The notes under the pieces are model-generated. The model was not told where the DNA came from and did not search any database. It worked only from the letters and a program-made list of their open reading frames with translations. Below, piece after piece: positions 18,363-28,398 of a stretch of 64,000 nucleotides of DNA (position 1 is its first letter; each line of letters begins with the position of its first letter). Origin of the DNA: Salibaculum griseiflavum (lineage in GTDB: Bacteria; Pseudomonadota; Alphaproteobacteria; Rhodobacterales; Rhodobacteraceae). The stretch is taken from contig NZ_QETF01000011.1 of NCBI RefSeq assembly GCF_003129565.1, forward strand, positions 1 through 64,000. Reading direction: 5' to 3'. The position numbers and the translations under genes are program-made.

Positions 18363-19325
18363 ATGGCCGATCAGGAACTGCTATACGACCTGCAACTCGA
18401 AGGGCTCGACGCGAACGCCTGGCTTGCCCGGGTGGAAGAGATCTGCGGCGAAATCGGCTATTGCGAGCTTCTGGGCAATCACCACCTGGCCATGCAGATC
18501 GATGCTGGGCCACGCCTGTTCGTAAGCTTCGAAAACATCCCCTCGGCCCGCAAGTTCAACCCCGAAGCCGCGCCGCGCGGCTGGTTACTGGCGCGGGATC
18601 GTGGGTGGTCTTGCCTCACGATCCTTTCCAAGGATCCCGAAAACTGGTTCCGCGATCCCGCCATTTATGCGTTTTTCGACCGTTTGATCGACGACGGGTA
18701 TTTCGACGAGTTCGAGGACGTTCTTTTCTACGGCGCGGGCGGTGCGGGCTATGCCGCCGCGGCCTATTCTGTCAGTGCGCCCGAGGCACGGGTGCTGGCC
18801 CTGCGCCCGCAGGCCACGCTCGACCCGGCCCGCGCGCCTTGGGATCGCCGCTTCATGGCCCAGCGCCGCAAGGATTTCACCAGCCGTTTCGGCTATGCCC
18901 CGATGATGCTGGAAACCGCCAGCCAGGCCTGGATCGTCCATGACCCGATGGTGCCCGAGGACGCGATGCACGCGACTCTGTTCGAGGCGCCGAACACCAC
19001 CCTGCTGCGCACGCCGCATCTGGGCCTGACGCCGGAACGCGACCTGTCGCTGATGCGGGTGCTCGACGACATGATCGACGAGGCCATGGACGGCACGCTC
19101 GATGCCGCGAGCTTTGCCGGCTACTGGCGCGCGCGCCAGGGGCACCTGCCCTATCTGCGGACCCTGTTTCATATGCTTGAAGAAGATGGCCGCGACCGAT
19201 TGCTGGCAAAACTGTGCCGCTTCGTGCTGCGCGATACGAACCGCCCGCTCTTCGCCAAGAAACTCGCCCAGATCGAAGCGCGCGGCGCGGACGCCACGAC
19301 CATGTCCCAGTCCGAGGACGCCTAG
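18363..19325 (+). CDS. Conserved protein with hydrolase-like GxGxxG turn, function unknown
   Basis: 320-residue soluble protein, no signal peptide or membrane segment. A glycine-rich turn near residues 122-136 (FYGAGGAGYAAAAYS) after a predicted beta strand resembles the nucleophile elbow of alpha/beta hydrolases or a Rossmann-like loop, but no catalytic Ser is obvious. Homologues in Rhodobacteraceae are sometimes labelled phosphoadenosine phosphosulfate reductase; I see none of the PAPS reductase cysteine motifs, so I do not adopt that name. Start ATG at 18363 follows GAGGAT. Its stop overlaps the convergent small membrane protein gene by 4 bp. Confidence 0.75.
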   Translation: MADQELLYDLQLEGLDANAWLARVEEICGEIGYCELLGNHHLAMQIDAGPRLFVSFENIPSARKFNPEAAPRGWLLARDRGWSCLTILSKDPENWFRDPAIYAFFDRLIDDGYFDEFEDVLFYGAGGAGYAAAAYSVSAPEARVLALRPQATLDPARAPWDRRFMAQRRKDFTSRFGYAPMMLETASQAWIVHDPMVPEDAMHATLFEAPNTTLLRTPHLGLTPERDLSLMRVLDDMIDEAMDGTLDAASFAGYWRARQGHLPYLRTLFHMLEEDGRDRLLAKLCRFVLRDTNRPLFAKKLAQIEARGADATTMSQSEDA

Positions 19326-19603
19326 CGCCCGCGTTTTTCCAGGGCAGCCTGCGCCGCCGCCAAGAGGCGCAGCGCGAAATAGCCCAGTGCGGCCGCAATG
19401 GCGACGCCCAAGGGCGACCCCGTATCGAACAGCGCACACAACACGCCCGCCCCGACCAGCGCCAGGATGAAGGCCAGCAGGCGCGTTTCGCCCTCTTCGA
19501 AAGGGATGTGCGGGGCGAGGGCCCGGGCCAGCGGCCGCGCCAGCGGGGCCTCGATATGCGGGGTCAGGAACCCCGCGACGAAAGCGATGATGAAACCGAA
19601 CAT
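19322..19603 (-). CDS. Small membrane protein, function unknown
   Basis: 93-residue hydrophobic protein with about three membrane segments: an N-terminal helix (FGFIIAFVAGFLTP) and a helical pair after residue 40. The C-terminus is basic. The ATG at 19603 has an AAGGAG ribosome binding site 6 bp upstream, which makes it a credible gene despite its size. It is convergent with the 320-aa gene (4-bp overlap) and divergent from pyrC. I do not recognise a family. Confidence 0.6.
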   Translation of the reverse strand: MFGFIIAFVAGFLTPHIEAPLARPLARALAPHIPFEEGETRLLAFILALVGAGVLCALFDTGSPLGVAIAAALGYFALRLLAAAQAALEKRGR

Positions 19604-19728
19604 GCCGTTCTCCTTGGACTGTCGTAGATTTGGGCAAGACGGCCGGCCGTTCAAGGTGAAAACGCATGCGCTGTCATCCGGGGAATGCAGGCTGGAAAGC
19701 GCGCGCGCGACGGTGTATGGCCACCCCC

Positions 19729-20781
19729 ATGACCAAACCTGCGCCCACACGGTTGACGATCCGCCGCCCCGATGACTGGCACCTGCATCTGCGCGATGGC
19801 GCGATGCTGCAGGGTGTCCTGCCCCATTCCGCCGCCCATTTCGGCCGTGCGATCATCATGCCGAACCTCGTGCCCCCGGTGGTGACCGGTGCGCAGGCCG
19901 CGGCCTATCGCGACCGGATCATGGCCGCCCTGCCCGAGGGCAGCACCTTTACCCCGCTGATGACCCTCTACCTGACCGAGGACACCGACCCCGAGGACGT
20001 GGCCCGCGCCCATGCCGACGGGCTGGTGACGGCGGTAAAACTTTACCCGGCGGGGGCGACGACCAATTCCGCCAGCGGCGTGCGCGATTTCGACAAGGTG
20101 CGCCCTGTGCTGGAAAAGATGGCCGAGATCGGCTGTCCGCTGTGCGTTCATGGCGAAGTGACCGACCCGGAGGTCGATATCTTCGACCGTGAAGCGGTGT
20201 TCATCGACAAGGTCCTCAAGCCGATCCGCAAGAAGACCCCGGACCTGCGCGTGATCATGGAACATGTCACCACCCAGGACGCGGTGGATTACGTGCGCGA
20301 CACCCACAAGAACCTGGCCGCCACCATCACCACCCATCACCTGATCATCAACCGCAACGATATCCTCGTTGGCGGGATCAAGCCGCATTTCTACTGCCTG
20401 CCCGTGGCCAAGCGCGAACGTCATCGCATCGCCCTCGTCCAGGCCGCGACCAGCGGCGACAAGCGGTTCTTCCTTGGCACGGACAGCGCCCCGCACACCG
20501 ATGCCAACAAGTTGCAACCCTGCGGCTGCGCCGGCTGCTTCACCGCGCCCAACACCATGAGCTGCCTTGCAGAAGTCTTTGATGCGGCGAAGAAACTTGG
20601 CCAGCTGGAGGCCTTCACGTCACTCAATGGTCCGCGCTTCTACGGGTTGCCGGTCAACGAAGAGACCATCACGCTGACCAAGGGCGAACCGGTTGCCTAT
20701 CCGGCGCAGGTCGATACCGGCGACGGGCCCGTGACGGTCTTCGACCCCGGTTTCCCGCTGCATTGGCGGATCGAGGCCTGA
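19729..20781 (+). CDS. pyrC: Dihydroorotase
   Basis: 350-residue class II dihydroorotase, the third step of pyrimidine synthesis (carbamoyl aspartate to dihydroorotate). The zinc motif HLHLRDG is near the N-terminus and the active-site loop GTDSAPH near the C-terminus. I chose the ATG at 19729 ([18 protein letters not shown]) because the length matches E. coli PyrC (348); an ATG four codons upstream is equally possible, and neither has a strong ribosome binding site. pyrE follows after 52 bp, probably as one unit. Confidence 0.96.
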   Translation: MTKPAPTRLTIRRPDDWHLHLRDGAMLQGVLPHSAAHFGRAIIMPNLVPPVVTGAQAAAYRDRIMAALPEGSTFTPLMTLYLTEDTDPEDVARAHADGLVTAVKLYPAGATTNSASGVRDFDKVRPVLEKMAEIGCPLCVHGEVTDPEVDIFDREAVFIDKVLKPIRKKTPDLRVIMEHVTTQDAVDYVRDTHKNLAATITTHHLIINRNDILVGGIKPHFYCLPVAKRERHRIALVQAATSGDKRFFLGTDSAPHTDANKLQPCGCAGCFTAPNTMSCLAEVFDAAKKLGQLEAFTSLNGPRFYGLPVNEETITLTKGEPVAYPAQVDTGDGPVTVFDPGFPLHWRIEA

Positions 20782-20784
20782 ACC

Positions 20785-20826
20785 GCCGGGCCATGAGTTT
20801 ATTTGCCAAGATGAAGACAGGAGCAC
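20785..20826. repeat. Possible Rhodobacteraceae intergenic element between pyrC and pyrE
   Basis: The spacer contains GAGTTTATTT followed by CCAAGATGAAG. It resembles the complement of 37013-37040 (GAGTATTT then GCGAGATGAG). From memory, GAGTATTT...AAGATGAAG-like spacers recur in Rhodobacteraceae genomes. The identification is tentative. Confidence 0.3.
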
Positions 20827-20833
20827 CGCGCCC

Positions 20834-21508
20834 ATGATCCCCGCCTCTTTCCCTGACAAGTCCGAGATCGCGCGCCTGACCGCGCGGATGCTGATCGAGA
20901 TCGAGGCGATCCATTTCAATGCGCGCGAGCCCTTCACCCATGCCAGCGGCAAGCAGGCACCGACCTATATCGACTGCCGCAAGCTGATCTCCTACCCGCG
21001 GCTTCGGTCCGTTCTGATGGATTTCCTGGCCGTGACGGTGATGCGCGAAGCCGGGTTCGAAGCTTTCGACAACATTGCCGGCGGTGAAACCGCGGGCATT
21101 CCCTTTGCCGCCTTCGTGGCCGAGCGGCTGGCCCTGCCGATGACCTATGTGCGCAAGAAGCCCAAGGGCTACGGCCGCAATGCACGCATCGAAGGCGCCA
21201 TGAGCGAAGGCCAGCGGGTGCTCCTGGTCGAGGACCTGACCACCGATGGCGGCTCGAAACTGTCTTTCGTGGATGCGATCCGCGAGACCGGCGCAACTTG
21301 CCGGCACACTGCCGTGGTGTTCTATTACGGCATCCATGCCGGGGTCGAGGAAACGCTGGCCGAGCATGACGTGAACCTGATCCATCTGTGCACCTGGTGG
21401 GACGTTCTGGCCGAGGCTCGCGCGATGGAAGCCTTCGACGCCGAGACCCTCGATGAGGTCGAATCCTACCTGCGTGATCCGGCCGGATGGGCCGAGGCCC
21501 GAGGATAA
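20834..21508 (+). CDS. pyrE: Orotate phosphoribosyltransferase
   Basis: 224-residue type I phosphoribosyltransferase that makes OMP from orotate and PRPP, directly after pyrC. The PRPP-binding motif is [13 protein letters not shown], and the flexible loop carries the expected basic residues ([17 protein letters not shown]). AGGAG lies upstream of the ATG at 20834. Having pyrC and pyrE together is common in Rhodobacterales. Confidence 0.96.
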   Translation: MIPASFPDKSEIARLTARMLIEIEAIHFNAREPFTHASGKQAPTYIDCRKLISYPRLRSVLMDFLAVTVMREAGFEAFDNIAGGETAGIPFAAFVAERLALPMTYVRKKPKGYGRNARIEGAMSEGQRVLLVEDLTTDGGSKLSFVDAIRETGATCRHTAVVFYYGIHAGVEETLAEHDVNLIHLCTWWDVLAEARAMEAFDAETLDEVESYLRDPAGWAEARG

Positions 21509-21652
21509 GCCGAGATTTCTTGGGGACAACCTGTGGGCTGATTGACCGGGTTCCGGGGCTTCGCCGCACCGGGCAGCGCATATATCGTGGGACTTGGACA
21601 GGCACCCACCAGATATGCTAGGCTGGCGCCGGCAAAGTCGTGCAAGGCGGCC

Positions 21653-21672
21653 TTGTCCACAGCCTGTCCACA
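21653..21672 (+). promoter_or_regulatory. Two DnaA-box-like 9-mers upstream of dnaB
   Basis: TTGTCCACA (21653-21661) differs from the DnaA consensus TTATCCACA at one position and CTGTCCACA (21664-21672) at two. They are in direct repeat, 2 bp apart, about 80-100 bp before the dnaB start. In a GC-rich genome such a pair is suggestive but could be chance. Confidence 0.3.
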
Positions 21673-21754
21673 GGGTTTTGCAGATGGCGCGCGGGCCGCA
21701 CCGCGGGTAAACCGGGCGCTTACAGGACAGGGCAGGATTCGGGGCGCGGAGCAG

Positions 21755-23242
21755 ATGAACGAGATCACCACATTCAACGCCAGCGGCAGCGAGACCGAGG
21801 GCGCCGACCAGATGCCCCATTCGATCGAGGCCGAACAGCAATTGCTGGGCGCGATCCTGACCAACAATGATGTCTTCGACCGCATCGCGTCCATCGTGAA
21901 GCCCGATCACTTCTACGACCCGGTCCATGCCCGGATCTTCGAAACCGCCTCCGCGCGCATCCAGAAGAACGCCCTGGCCTCGCCGGTGACGCTGAAGGCG
22001 TTTCTCGAAGACGACGAAGGGCTCAAGGAATTGGGTGGGCCTGCCTATCTGGCGCGGCTGGCCGGGGCGGCGATCTCGGCCTTTGCGGCCCGCGACTATG
22101 CCCAGATGATCTATGACCTGGCCGTGCGGCGAGAACTGATTCAGGTCGGGCAGGAAATCTCGGCCAAGGCCGCGCGGGTCGATGTGGACAGCGAACCGAA
22201 AGAGCAGATCGTCGAGGCGGAACAGAAGCTTTACCAACTCGCCGAGCAGGGCCAGTCCGAGAGCGGTTTTCAAAGCTTTCTCAAGGCTGTAACAGATGCT
22301 GTTAATGTCGCCAACGCCGCCTATCAGCGCGAAGGCGGCCTTGCCGGCGTCGCCACCGGCCTGACCGACATGGACCAGAAGCTCGGTGGGCTGCATTCCT
22401 CGGACCTGTTGATCCTGGCCGGGCGCCCGTCCATGGGCAAGACCTCGCTGGCGACCAATATCGCCTTCAACGTGGCCAAGGCCTACAAGCGCGGGAAGCT
22501 GCCGGATGGCTCCGAGGGTGCCGTGGATGGCGGCGTCGTGGGGTTCTTCAGCCTGGAAATGAGCGCCGAGCAGCTGGCCGGCCGCATCCTGGCCGAAGCC
22601 TCGGAAATCTCGTCCCACAAGATCCGCCAGGGCGACATGGACGAAGCCGAGTTCCGCCGCTTCGTGGATGCCGCCAAGGAGCTGGAGGCCTGCCCGCTCT
22701 TCATCGACGACACGCCCGCCCTGCCGATTTCCCAGGTCGCGGCCCGTGCCCGCCGCCTGAAACGGACACACGGGCTGGACCTGCTGATCGTCGACTACCT
22801 GCAATTGCTGCGTGGCACATCGGACAACCGGGTGCAGGAGATTGCCGAGATTTCCATGGGCCTCAAGGCGATCGCCAAGGAACTCAACATCCCGGTCATG
22901 GCCCTGTCGCAGCTGTCGCGCCAGGTCGAAAGCCGCGACGACAAGCGCCCGCAGCTGTCGGACCTGCGCGAATCCGGCTCGATCGAGCAGGATGCCGACG
23001 TGGTCATGTTCGTTTTCCGCGAGGAATACTATGTCGAGCGCGAAAAGCCCTCGGATGACCGGCTGGACGAGATGGCCGCGTGGCAGGAACGCATGGCGCG
23101 CCTGCATGGCAAGGCCGAGGTCATCATCGGCAAGCAACGGCACGGCCCCATCGGCACGGTCGAGCTGTCCTTCGAAAGCCAGTTCACCCGGTTCGGCAAC
23201 CTCGTCAAACCATGGCAGCAGGGCGGCGGCGATTTCGGCTGA
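21755..23242 (+). CDS. dnaB: Replicative DNA helicase DnaB
   Basis: 495-residue hexameric 5'-3' replication fork helicase. The N-terminal DnaB domain (PHSIEAEQQLLGAILTNN) is followed by a linker and a RecA-like ATPase domain with Walker A GRPSMGKTS near residue 225 and LIVDYLQLL as Walker B. No intein interrupts it. I start at the ATG at 21755 after GGAG; the frame stays open 213 bp further upstream, but that part is non-conserved and covers DnaA-box-like sites. Confidence 0.96.
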   Translation: MNEITTFNASGSETEGADQMPHSIEAEQQLLGAILTNNDVFDRIASIVKPDHFYDPVHARIFETASARIQKNALASPVTLKAFLEDDEGLKELGGPAYLARLAGAAISAFAARDYAQMIYDLAVRRELIQVGQEISAKAARVDVDSEPKEQIVEAEQKLYQLAEQGQSESGFQSFLKAVTDAVNVANAAYQREGGLAGVATGLTDMDQKLGGLHSSDLLILAGRPSMGKTSLATNIAFNVAKAYKRGKLPDGSEGAVDGGVVGFFSLEMSAEQLAGRILAEASEISSHKIRQGDMDEAEFRRFVDAAKELEACPLFIDDTPALPISQVAARARRLKRTHGLDLLIVDYLQLLRGTSDNRVQEIAEISMGLKAIAKELNIPVMALSQLSRQVESRDDKRPQLSDLRESGSIEQDADVVMFVFREEYYVEREKPSDDRLDEMAAWQERMARLHGKAEVIIGKQRHGPIGTVELSFESQFTRFGNLVKPWQQGGGDFG

Positions 23243-23299
23243 GGCCGACGCGCAAAACCGCGCTTGCCCCCTTGCCTGCCACCTGTCAAAACCCCGCCC

Positions 23300-24337
23300 A
23301 TGTCGACTGGTTTTCTGAATATCGATCTGACAGCGCTGGCCCATAACTGGCAGGCGCTGGATGCAATGACGAGTGTTGAGACCGCCGCCGTGGTCAAAGC
23401 CGATGCTTATGGGCTTGGCGTGGACAAGGTGGCGCGTGCGCTGGCGCGGGCGGGGGCAAAAACCTTCTTCGTGGCCGTCGCCGAAGAGGGCGTGAAACTG
23501 CGCCAGGCCCTGGGGCCGAACCCGGCGATCTGCGTCTTTTCCGGCCATATGCGCGGCGATACGGACATGATCGGCGATATGGGCCTGACACCCATGATCA
23601 ACACGGTGGGCCAGCTGACACGCCATCTGGAAAGCCTGCCCGGCCATCCCTTCGGCATCCAGCTGGATACGGGCATGAACCGCCTTGGCATGGAGATCGA
23701 CGATTGGGCCAGCGTGGCCGAGATCGCGCTGGGGCAGAACTGTCAACTGGTGATGAGTCACCTGGCCTGCGCCGACGAACCCGATCACCCGATGAACCGC
23801 CAGCAACTGGACCAGTTCCACCTGATGACCGACGGGATCGACGTGCCCCGCTCGCTTGCGCAGACCGGGGGCATCCTGCTGGGGCCCGAGTATCATTTCG
23901 ACCTCACGCGGCCGGGGGTCGGCCTCTATGGCGGCCTGCCCTTCGCCGATGCGCAGCCCGTGGCCCATCTCGATCTGCCGGTGATCCAGCTGCGCGACGT
24001 GGCGCCGGGCGAAACCGTGGGGTATGGCAACACCTGGACGGCCGAGCGTCCGACCAAGCTGGTCACTGTGGCGGCGGGCTATGCCGATGGCGTCCATCGT
24101 ATCCTGTCGAACAATCTGCAGCTTTGGCACGGCGCGCATCCGGTTCCCATCGTCGGGCGGGTGTCCATGGACCTGATCACCGTGGATGTCACCGACCTCG
24201 ACGAGGTGCCGGGGTCACTGTCGCTGTTGTCTGCCAACCAGACGGTCGATCATATCGCAGACCGCGCCGGGACGATCGGCTACGAGGTGCTGACCTCGCT
24301 CGGTGCCCGTTACCAACGGCGGTATTCGGGCGGATGA
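23300..24337 (+). CDS. alr: Alanine racemase
   Basis: 345-residue PLP enzyme interconverting L- and D-alanine for peptidoglycan. The catalytic Lys is in [11 protein letters not shown] and the second catalytic base Tyr in [10 protein letters not shown]. Fold-type III barrel followed by a C-terminal beta domain. The ATG at 23300 gives the usual N-terminus ([16 protein letters not shown]). Its stop overlaps the mlaE start (ATGA), so wall precursor and lipid-transport genes are co-translated here. Confidence 0.95.
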   Translation: MSTGFLNIDLTALAHNWQALDAMTSVETAAVVKADAYGLGVDKVARALARAGAKTFFVAVAEEGVKLRQALGPNPAICVFSGHMRGDTDMIGDMGLTPMINTVGQLTRHLESLPGHPFGIQLDTGMNRLGMEIDDWASVAEIALGQNCQLVMSHLACADEPDHPMNRQQLDQFHLMTDGIDVPRSLAQTGGILLGPEYHFDLTRPGVGLYGGLPFADAQPVAHLDLPVIQLRDVAPGETVGYGNTWTAERPTKLVTVAAGYADGVHRILSNNLQLWHGAHPVPIVGRVSMDLITVDVTDLDEVPGSLSLLSANQTVDHIADRAGTIGYEVLTSLGARYQRRYSGG

Positions 24338-25110
24338 GCCGCCTTCTGGCCGCGATAGGGGCGACGACCCTGGGCCTTCTGGCGGCGATCGGGCGGCTGG
24401 CGCTTTTCGTGGGCGAGACCCTGTCGCACCTGTTCCGACCCCCCTTCTACCCGCGCGAGTTCGGCCATGCCCTGATCCAGATCGGCTATTTCTCGCTGCC
24501 CGTCGTGGGGCTGACGGCGCTCTTCACCGGGGGCGCGCTGGCCTTGCAGATCTATGCGGGCGGGTCGCGTTTCGACGCGCAGGCCGTGGTGCCGCAGATC
24601 GTGGCCATCGGCATGGTGCGCGAACTGGGCCCGGTGCTGGTGGGGCTGATGATCGCGGCGCGGGTGACATCCAGCATCGCCGCCGAGATCGCCACCATGA
24701 AAGTGACCGAACAGATCGACGCGCTGGTGACGCTGTCCACCCATCCGATGAAATACCTGACCCTGCCGCGCGTGCTGGCCGCCACGCTGGTCATGCCCGT
24801 CCTTGTCGGGATCGGTGACATCATCGGGATTTTCGGCGGCTACCTCGTGGGCACCGAACGCCTTGGCTTCAACGCCGCCGCCTATCTCAAGAACACCGCC
24901 GATTTCCTGACCCGGCTCGACATCATCTCGTCGCTGGTCAAGGGTGCGGTCTTCGGCTTCATCGCGGCGCTGATGGGCTGTTATTACGGGATGCAATCGG
25001 ACCGGGGCGCGATGGGCGTGGGCCGGGCCACCAAGTCCTCGGTCGTGGCCGCCGCCATCCTTATCCTGGCGGCGAATTTCATTCTGACAGAGGCGTTCTT
25101 TTCCGCATGA
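24334..25110 (+). CDS. mlaE: MlaE-type ABC permease (phospholipid transport)
   Basis: 258-residue inner-membrane permease of the MlaE/YrbE family, involved in lipid trafficking between inner and outer membranes. About five hydrophobic helices are visible, with the conserved stretch [21 protein letters not shown] coupling to the ATPase. The start is the ATG overlapping the alr stop; an open frame continues upstream inside alr but is only a shadow. It overlaps mlaF by 4 bp. Confidence 0.92.
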   Translation: MSRLLAAIGATTLGLLAAIGRLALFVGETLSHLFRPPFYPREFGHALIQIGYFSLPVVGLTALFTGGALALQIYAGGSRFDAQAVVPQIVAIGMVRELGPVLVGLMIAARVTSSIAAEIATMKVTEQIDALVTLSTHPMKYLTLPRVLAATLVMPVLVGIGDIIGIFGGYLVGTERLGFNAAAYLKNTADFLTRLDIISSLVKGAVFGFIAALMGCYYGMQSDRGAMGVGRATKSSVVAAAILILAANFILTEAFFSA

Positions 25111-25853
25111 TCCGGCTGACCGACCTGCATAAATCCTTTGGCAACAACGCGGTGCTGCGCGGCGTCGACCTGCATGTGCCCAAGGGCGAAAGCATGGTGG
25201 TCATCGGCGGGTCGGGCACCGGCAAGTCGGTCCTGATCAAGTGCATCCTCGGCCTGATCACACCCGACAGCGGGGTGATCGAAGTCGACGGTCAGGATGT
25301 GACCGAGGCCGACCGCGATGCCTTCCTGGCCCGGTTCGGGATGCTTTTCCAGGGCGGGGCGCTGTTCGACAGCCTGCCGGTCTGGCAGAACGTGGCCTTT
25401 CGCCTGCTGCGCGGCAGCCTGAAACGGCCCAAATCCGAGGCCCGCGAGATCGCCATCGAGAAACTGCGCCGGGTAGGCCTGTCTTCGGACGTGGCCGACA
25501 GGTTGCCCGCCGAATTGTCAGGGGGCATGCAGAAACGTGTCGGGCTGGCCCGCGCCATCGCCGCCAACCCCGAGATCATCTTCTTCGACGAACCCACGAC
25601 GGGGCTGGACCCGATCATGGCCGGCGTCATCAACGACCTGATCCGCGAGATCGTCACCGAGATGGGCGCCACAGCCATCACCATCACCCATGACATGGCC
25701 TCGGTCCGGGCCATCGCCGATGACGTGGCCATGCTGCATGCGGGCAAGGTGCGCTGGTCGGGTCCGGTTTCAAAGATGGATGACAGCGGCGACCCCTACC
25801 TGCACCAGTTCATCACCGGCAGCGCCGAGGGGCCGATCGAGGCGATCCGGTGA
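25107..25853 (+). CDS. mlaF: MlaF-type ABC ATPase
   Basis: 248-residue ATPase energising MlaE. Walker A GGSGTGKSVLIK, signature LSGGMQKRVGLARA and Walker B IIFFDEPTTGLDP are all intact; GGMQKR is characteristic of the MlaF/Ttg2A group. Overlaps both neighbours by 4 bp (ATGA at mlaE, GTGATG at the PqiA-like gene). No MCE-domain substrate-binding gene (mlaD) is adjacent. Confidence 0.93.
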   Translation: MIRLTDLHKSFGNNAVLRGVDLHVPKGESMVVIGGSGTGKSVLIKCILGLITPDSGVIEVDGQDVTEADRDAFLARFGMLFQGGALFDSLPVWQNVAFRLLRGSLKRPKSEAREIAIEKLRRVGLSSDVADRLPAELSGGMQKRVGLARAIAANPEIIFFDEPTTGLDPIMAGVINDLIREIVTEMGATAITITHDMASVRAIADDVAMLHAGKVRWSGPVSKMDDSGDPYLHQFITGSAEGPIEAIR

Positions 25854-26299
25854 TGATGACCAGCCTCCGGATCCTGAACCTAAGCCTGCTGGTCCTGTTC
25901 CCCGTGGCCTGGTTCGCCCCCTTGCTGCGGGCGGCCTTTTTGCCGTTGTTCGGATTGAACGAGATTTCCATCGTAAGCGGCCTGCAGGCCCTCTGGGACA
26001 GCGACGTGTTCCTGGCGGTGATCGTCACCGCGCTGGCCCTTTTTGCCCCCTATCTCAAAACCATCGGACTGGCCCTGGTCCAGTTCCGGCTGCTGGATAG
26101 CCGCGCCCTGCCCGCGATTGGCTATATGGGCAAGCTGGCCATGGCCGATATCTTCCTGATCGCGCTTTACGTGGTCGTCGTCAAAGGGGTCAGCCGCGCC
26201 CATGTGGAAGGCGCCTGGGGGCTCTATCTCTTCACCCTCTGCGTGCTGTCCTCGATCATCTTGTCGATTCTCACGGAACGCCATATGCGCAAGGGCTGA
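25850..26299 (+). CDS. PqiA-like membrane protein
   Basis: 149-residue protein with four predicted membrane helices, matching one half of paraquat-inducible protein A. Larger PqiA proteins work with MCE proteins (PqiB) in lipid transport, so a position directly after mlaEF with 4-bp overlap makes functional linkage plausible. No zinc-ribbon cysteines precede the membrane domain. Start could be any of three consecutive ATG codons at 25850. Confidence 0.8.
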   Translation: MMMTSLRILNLSLLVLFPVAWFAPLLRAAFLPLFGLNEISIVSGLQALWDSDVFLAVIVTALALFAPYLKTIGLALVQFRLLDSRALPAIGYMGKLAMADIFLIALYVVVVKGVSRAHVEGAWGLYLFTLCVLSSIILSILTERHMRKG

Positions 26300-26344
26300 G
26301 CACGGCCCATAGACAGGCCGCGCGAATTGGTCCAAAAGGTGAAC

Positions 26345-27709
26345 ATGGCCAAGGATCTGTCTTTCATCTGCACCGCCTGCAACGCCGTCCATTCGAAATG
26401 GTCGGGCCAATGCGATGCCTGCGGCGCGTGGAACACGATCGAAGAGGCCAAGCCGCTGTCCTCGGGGCCGAAGTCCAAGGGGCTGGGCACGAAACGGGGC
26501 CGCGCGCTGGACCTGACCGACCTGGCGACGGAGCAGCCCGAGCCGCCCCGCACCCTGGCGGGCGTGGACGAGTTGGACCGCGTCCTCGGCGGCGGGTTGG
26601 TCAAGGCCAGCGCCCTTCTGGTGGGGGGGGATCCGGGCATCGGCAAATCCACGCTTCTGTTGCAGGCCGCCGCCCGCTTCGCCCGCAACGGGCTGAAGGT
26701 GCTTTATGTCTCGGGCGAGGAATCGGCCGCACAGGTGCAGATGCGCGCGCGACGCCTGGAATTGACCGAAAGCCCGGTGCGACTGGCCAGCGAAACCAAC
26801 CTGCGCGACATCCTGACCACGTTGGACGCCGAAGCACCGGATCTGGTCATCATCGATTCCATCCAGACCATGTGGCTGGATACGGTCGAGGCCGCGCCCG
26901 GTTCGGTCAGCCAGGTGCGGTCGGCCGCGCATGAGCTGACGACCTTTGCCAAGCGGCGCGGCATTGCCGTGGTCATGGTCGGCCATGTCACCAAGGAAGG
27001 CCAGATCGCCGGTCCCCGCGTGGTCGAGCACATGGTCGATACCGTTCTCTATTTCGAGGGTGAGCGCGGCCACCAGTTCCGCATCCTGCGCGCAGTAAAG
27101 AACCGCTTCGGCCCCGCCGACGAGATCGGGGTGTTCGAGATGACGGGCCGTGGGCTGGTCGAGGTCAAGAACCCCTCGGCGCTGTTCCTGTCCGAACGGG
27201 GCGAGCCGGCGCCGGGGTCGGTGGTCTTTGCCGGGATAGAAGGATCGCGGCCCATGCTGTGCGAGTTCCAGGCCTTGGTCGCCCCCTCGCCCCACAGCCA
27301 ACCTCGCCGCACGGTCGTGGGCTGGGATGGCGGCCGGCTGGCGATGATTCTTGCGGTTCTGGAATCGCGCGCCGGCATCCCCTTTACCGGGCTCGACGTC
27401 TACCTGAACGTCGCCGGTGGCCTGCGGGTGGGCGAACCGGCCGCGGACCTTGCCGTGGCGGCCGCGCTTATCTCTGCCCGCGAGGACGCGGCGCTGCCCA
27501 AGGATTGCGTCGTCTTCGGGGAAATCTCGCTTTCGGGCGCCTTGCGTCCGGTCGGACAGACCGAAAATCGGTTGAAAGAAGCCGCGAAACTTGGTTTTAG
27601 AACGGCGGTAACCCCTGTGCGCGCAAAACGCGTGGGGTCCGGCGGGGTCGAGTTGCGCGAAATGCGTGACCTGCCGGAATTCGTCGAAGAGGTCTTCGGG
27701 GCACGATAG
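26345..27709 (+). CDS. radA: DNA repair protein RadA
   Basis: 454-residue RecA-related ATPase that promotes branch migration in recombination. The N-terminal zinc finger has two CxxC pairs (ICTACN and QCDACG). Walker A is GGDPGIGKST, the RadA-specific KNRFG motif is present, and the C-terminus is a Lon-protease-like fold without catalytic function. The ATG at 26345 follows AAAAGGTG; an upstream in-frame start adds six residues only. Confidence 0.96.
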   Translation: MAKDLSFICTACNAVHSKWSGQCDACGAWNTIEEAKPLSSGPKSKGLGTKRGRALDLTDLATEQPEPPRTLAGVDELDRVLGGGLVKASALLVGGDPGIGKSTLLLQAAARFARNGLKVLYVSGEESAAQVQMRARRLELTESPVRLASETNLRDILTTLDAEAPDLVIIDSIQTMWLDTVEAAPGSVSQVRSAAHELTTFAKRRGIAVVMVGHVTKEGQIAGPRVVEHMVDTVLYFEGERGHQFRILRAVKNRFGPADEIGVFEMTGRGLVEVKNPSALFLSERGEPAPGSVVFAGIEGSRPMLCEFQALVAPSPHSQPRRTVVGWDGGRLAMILAVLESRAGIPFTGLDVYLNVAGGLRVGEPAADLAVAAALISAREDAALPKDCVVFGEISLSGALRPVGQTENRLKEAAKLGFRTAVTPVRAKRVGSGGVELREMRDLPEFVEEVFGAR

Positions 27710-27744
27710 GCGCCAAGGCCCACCAGAACAGGAAGGGCCGGCAC

Positions 27745-28302
27745 ATGGGCGATTTCACCCTCATTGATGGCATCGTCGCCGTCGTCATCGTCTTGTCGTC
27801 CCTGCTGGCCTACAGCCGCGGCTTCGTGCGCGAGGCGCTGGCCATCGCGGGCTGGGTCGTTGCGGCGGTGCTTGCATTCATCTTCGCCGACCAGGTTCAG
27901 CCCTTGGTTCGTCAGATTCCCGTTCTTGGCGAATTCATCGGCGACAGCTGCGAATTGTCCATCATCGCCGCCTTTGCCGCGGTTTTCGCGGTGGTGCTGG
28001 TGATCGTCTCGATCTTCACGCCGCTGTTTTCCTCGCTGGTGCAGCGGTCTGTGTTGGGCGGGGTCGACCAGGGCCTCGGATTCCTTTTCGGGGCGCTGCG
28101 CGGCATCCTTCTGGTTGCGGTGGCCTTCTTCGTCTACGACACGATCCTCGAAAGCCAGAATGTCGAGATGGTCGATGACAGCCGCGCCAAGGCGGTTTTC
28201 GGCAGTTTCACCGAACGGCTGCAATCGGAAGATCCCGAGCAGGCCCTTGGCTGGATCACCACGCAATACGAACAGCTTGTCGGGGGATGCGGGCCGCAGT
28301 GA
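27745..28302 (+). CDS. cvpA: CvpA family membrane protein
   Basis: 185-residue protein with four predicted membrane helices, starting FTLIDGIVAVVIVLSSLLAYSRGFVREAL, of which the SRGFVRE part is the family hallmark. In E. coli CvpA is needed for colicin V export and envelope homeostasis and lies upstream of purF, as here. GAAGG precedes the ATG. It is probably co-transcribed with radA and possibly purF (96-bp gap). Confidence 0.93.
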   Translation: MGDFTLIDGIVAVVIVLSSLLAYSRGFVREALAIAGWVVAAVLAFIFADQVQPLVRQIPVLGEFIGDSCELSIIAAFAAVFAVVLVIVSIFTPLFSSLVQRSVLGGVDQGLGFLFGALRGILLVAVAFFVYDTILESQNVEMVDDSRAKAVFGSFTERLQSEDPEQALGWITTQYEQLVGGCGPQ

Positions 28303-28398
28303 TCGGGCGCGCCCTCATGTGATAGTTTCGTGACAGTGCGGGTCCATGCCAGTATGAGGGGGCCAAGGTTCAATCCGTGAGATTCGGAGGGTCCATAC

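Noticed and set aside
18363-19325. Annotation as PAPS reductase
   Set aside because: None of the PAPS reductase motifs (for example the C-terminal ECGLH-type cysteine) is present.
20669-24139. A 1156-codon open frame on the minus strand across pyrE, dnaB and alr
   Set aside because: It is antisense to four confidently identified genes, has no family signature, and long antisense frames are expected from GC-rich codon bias.
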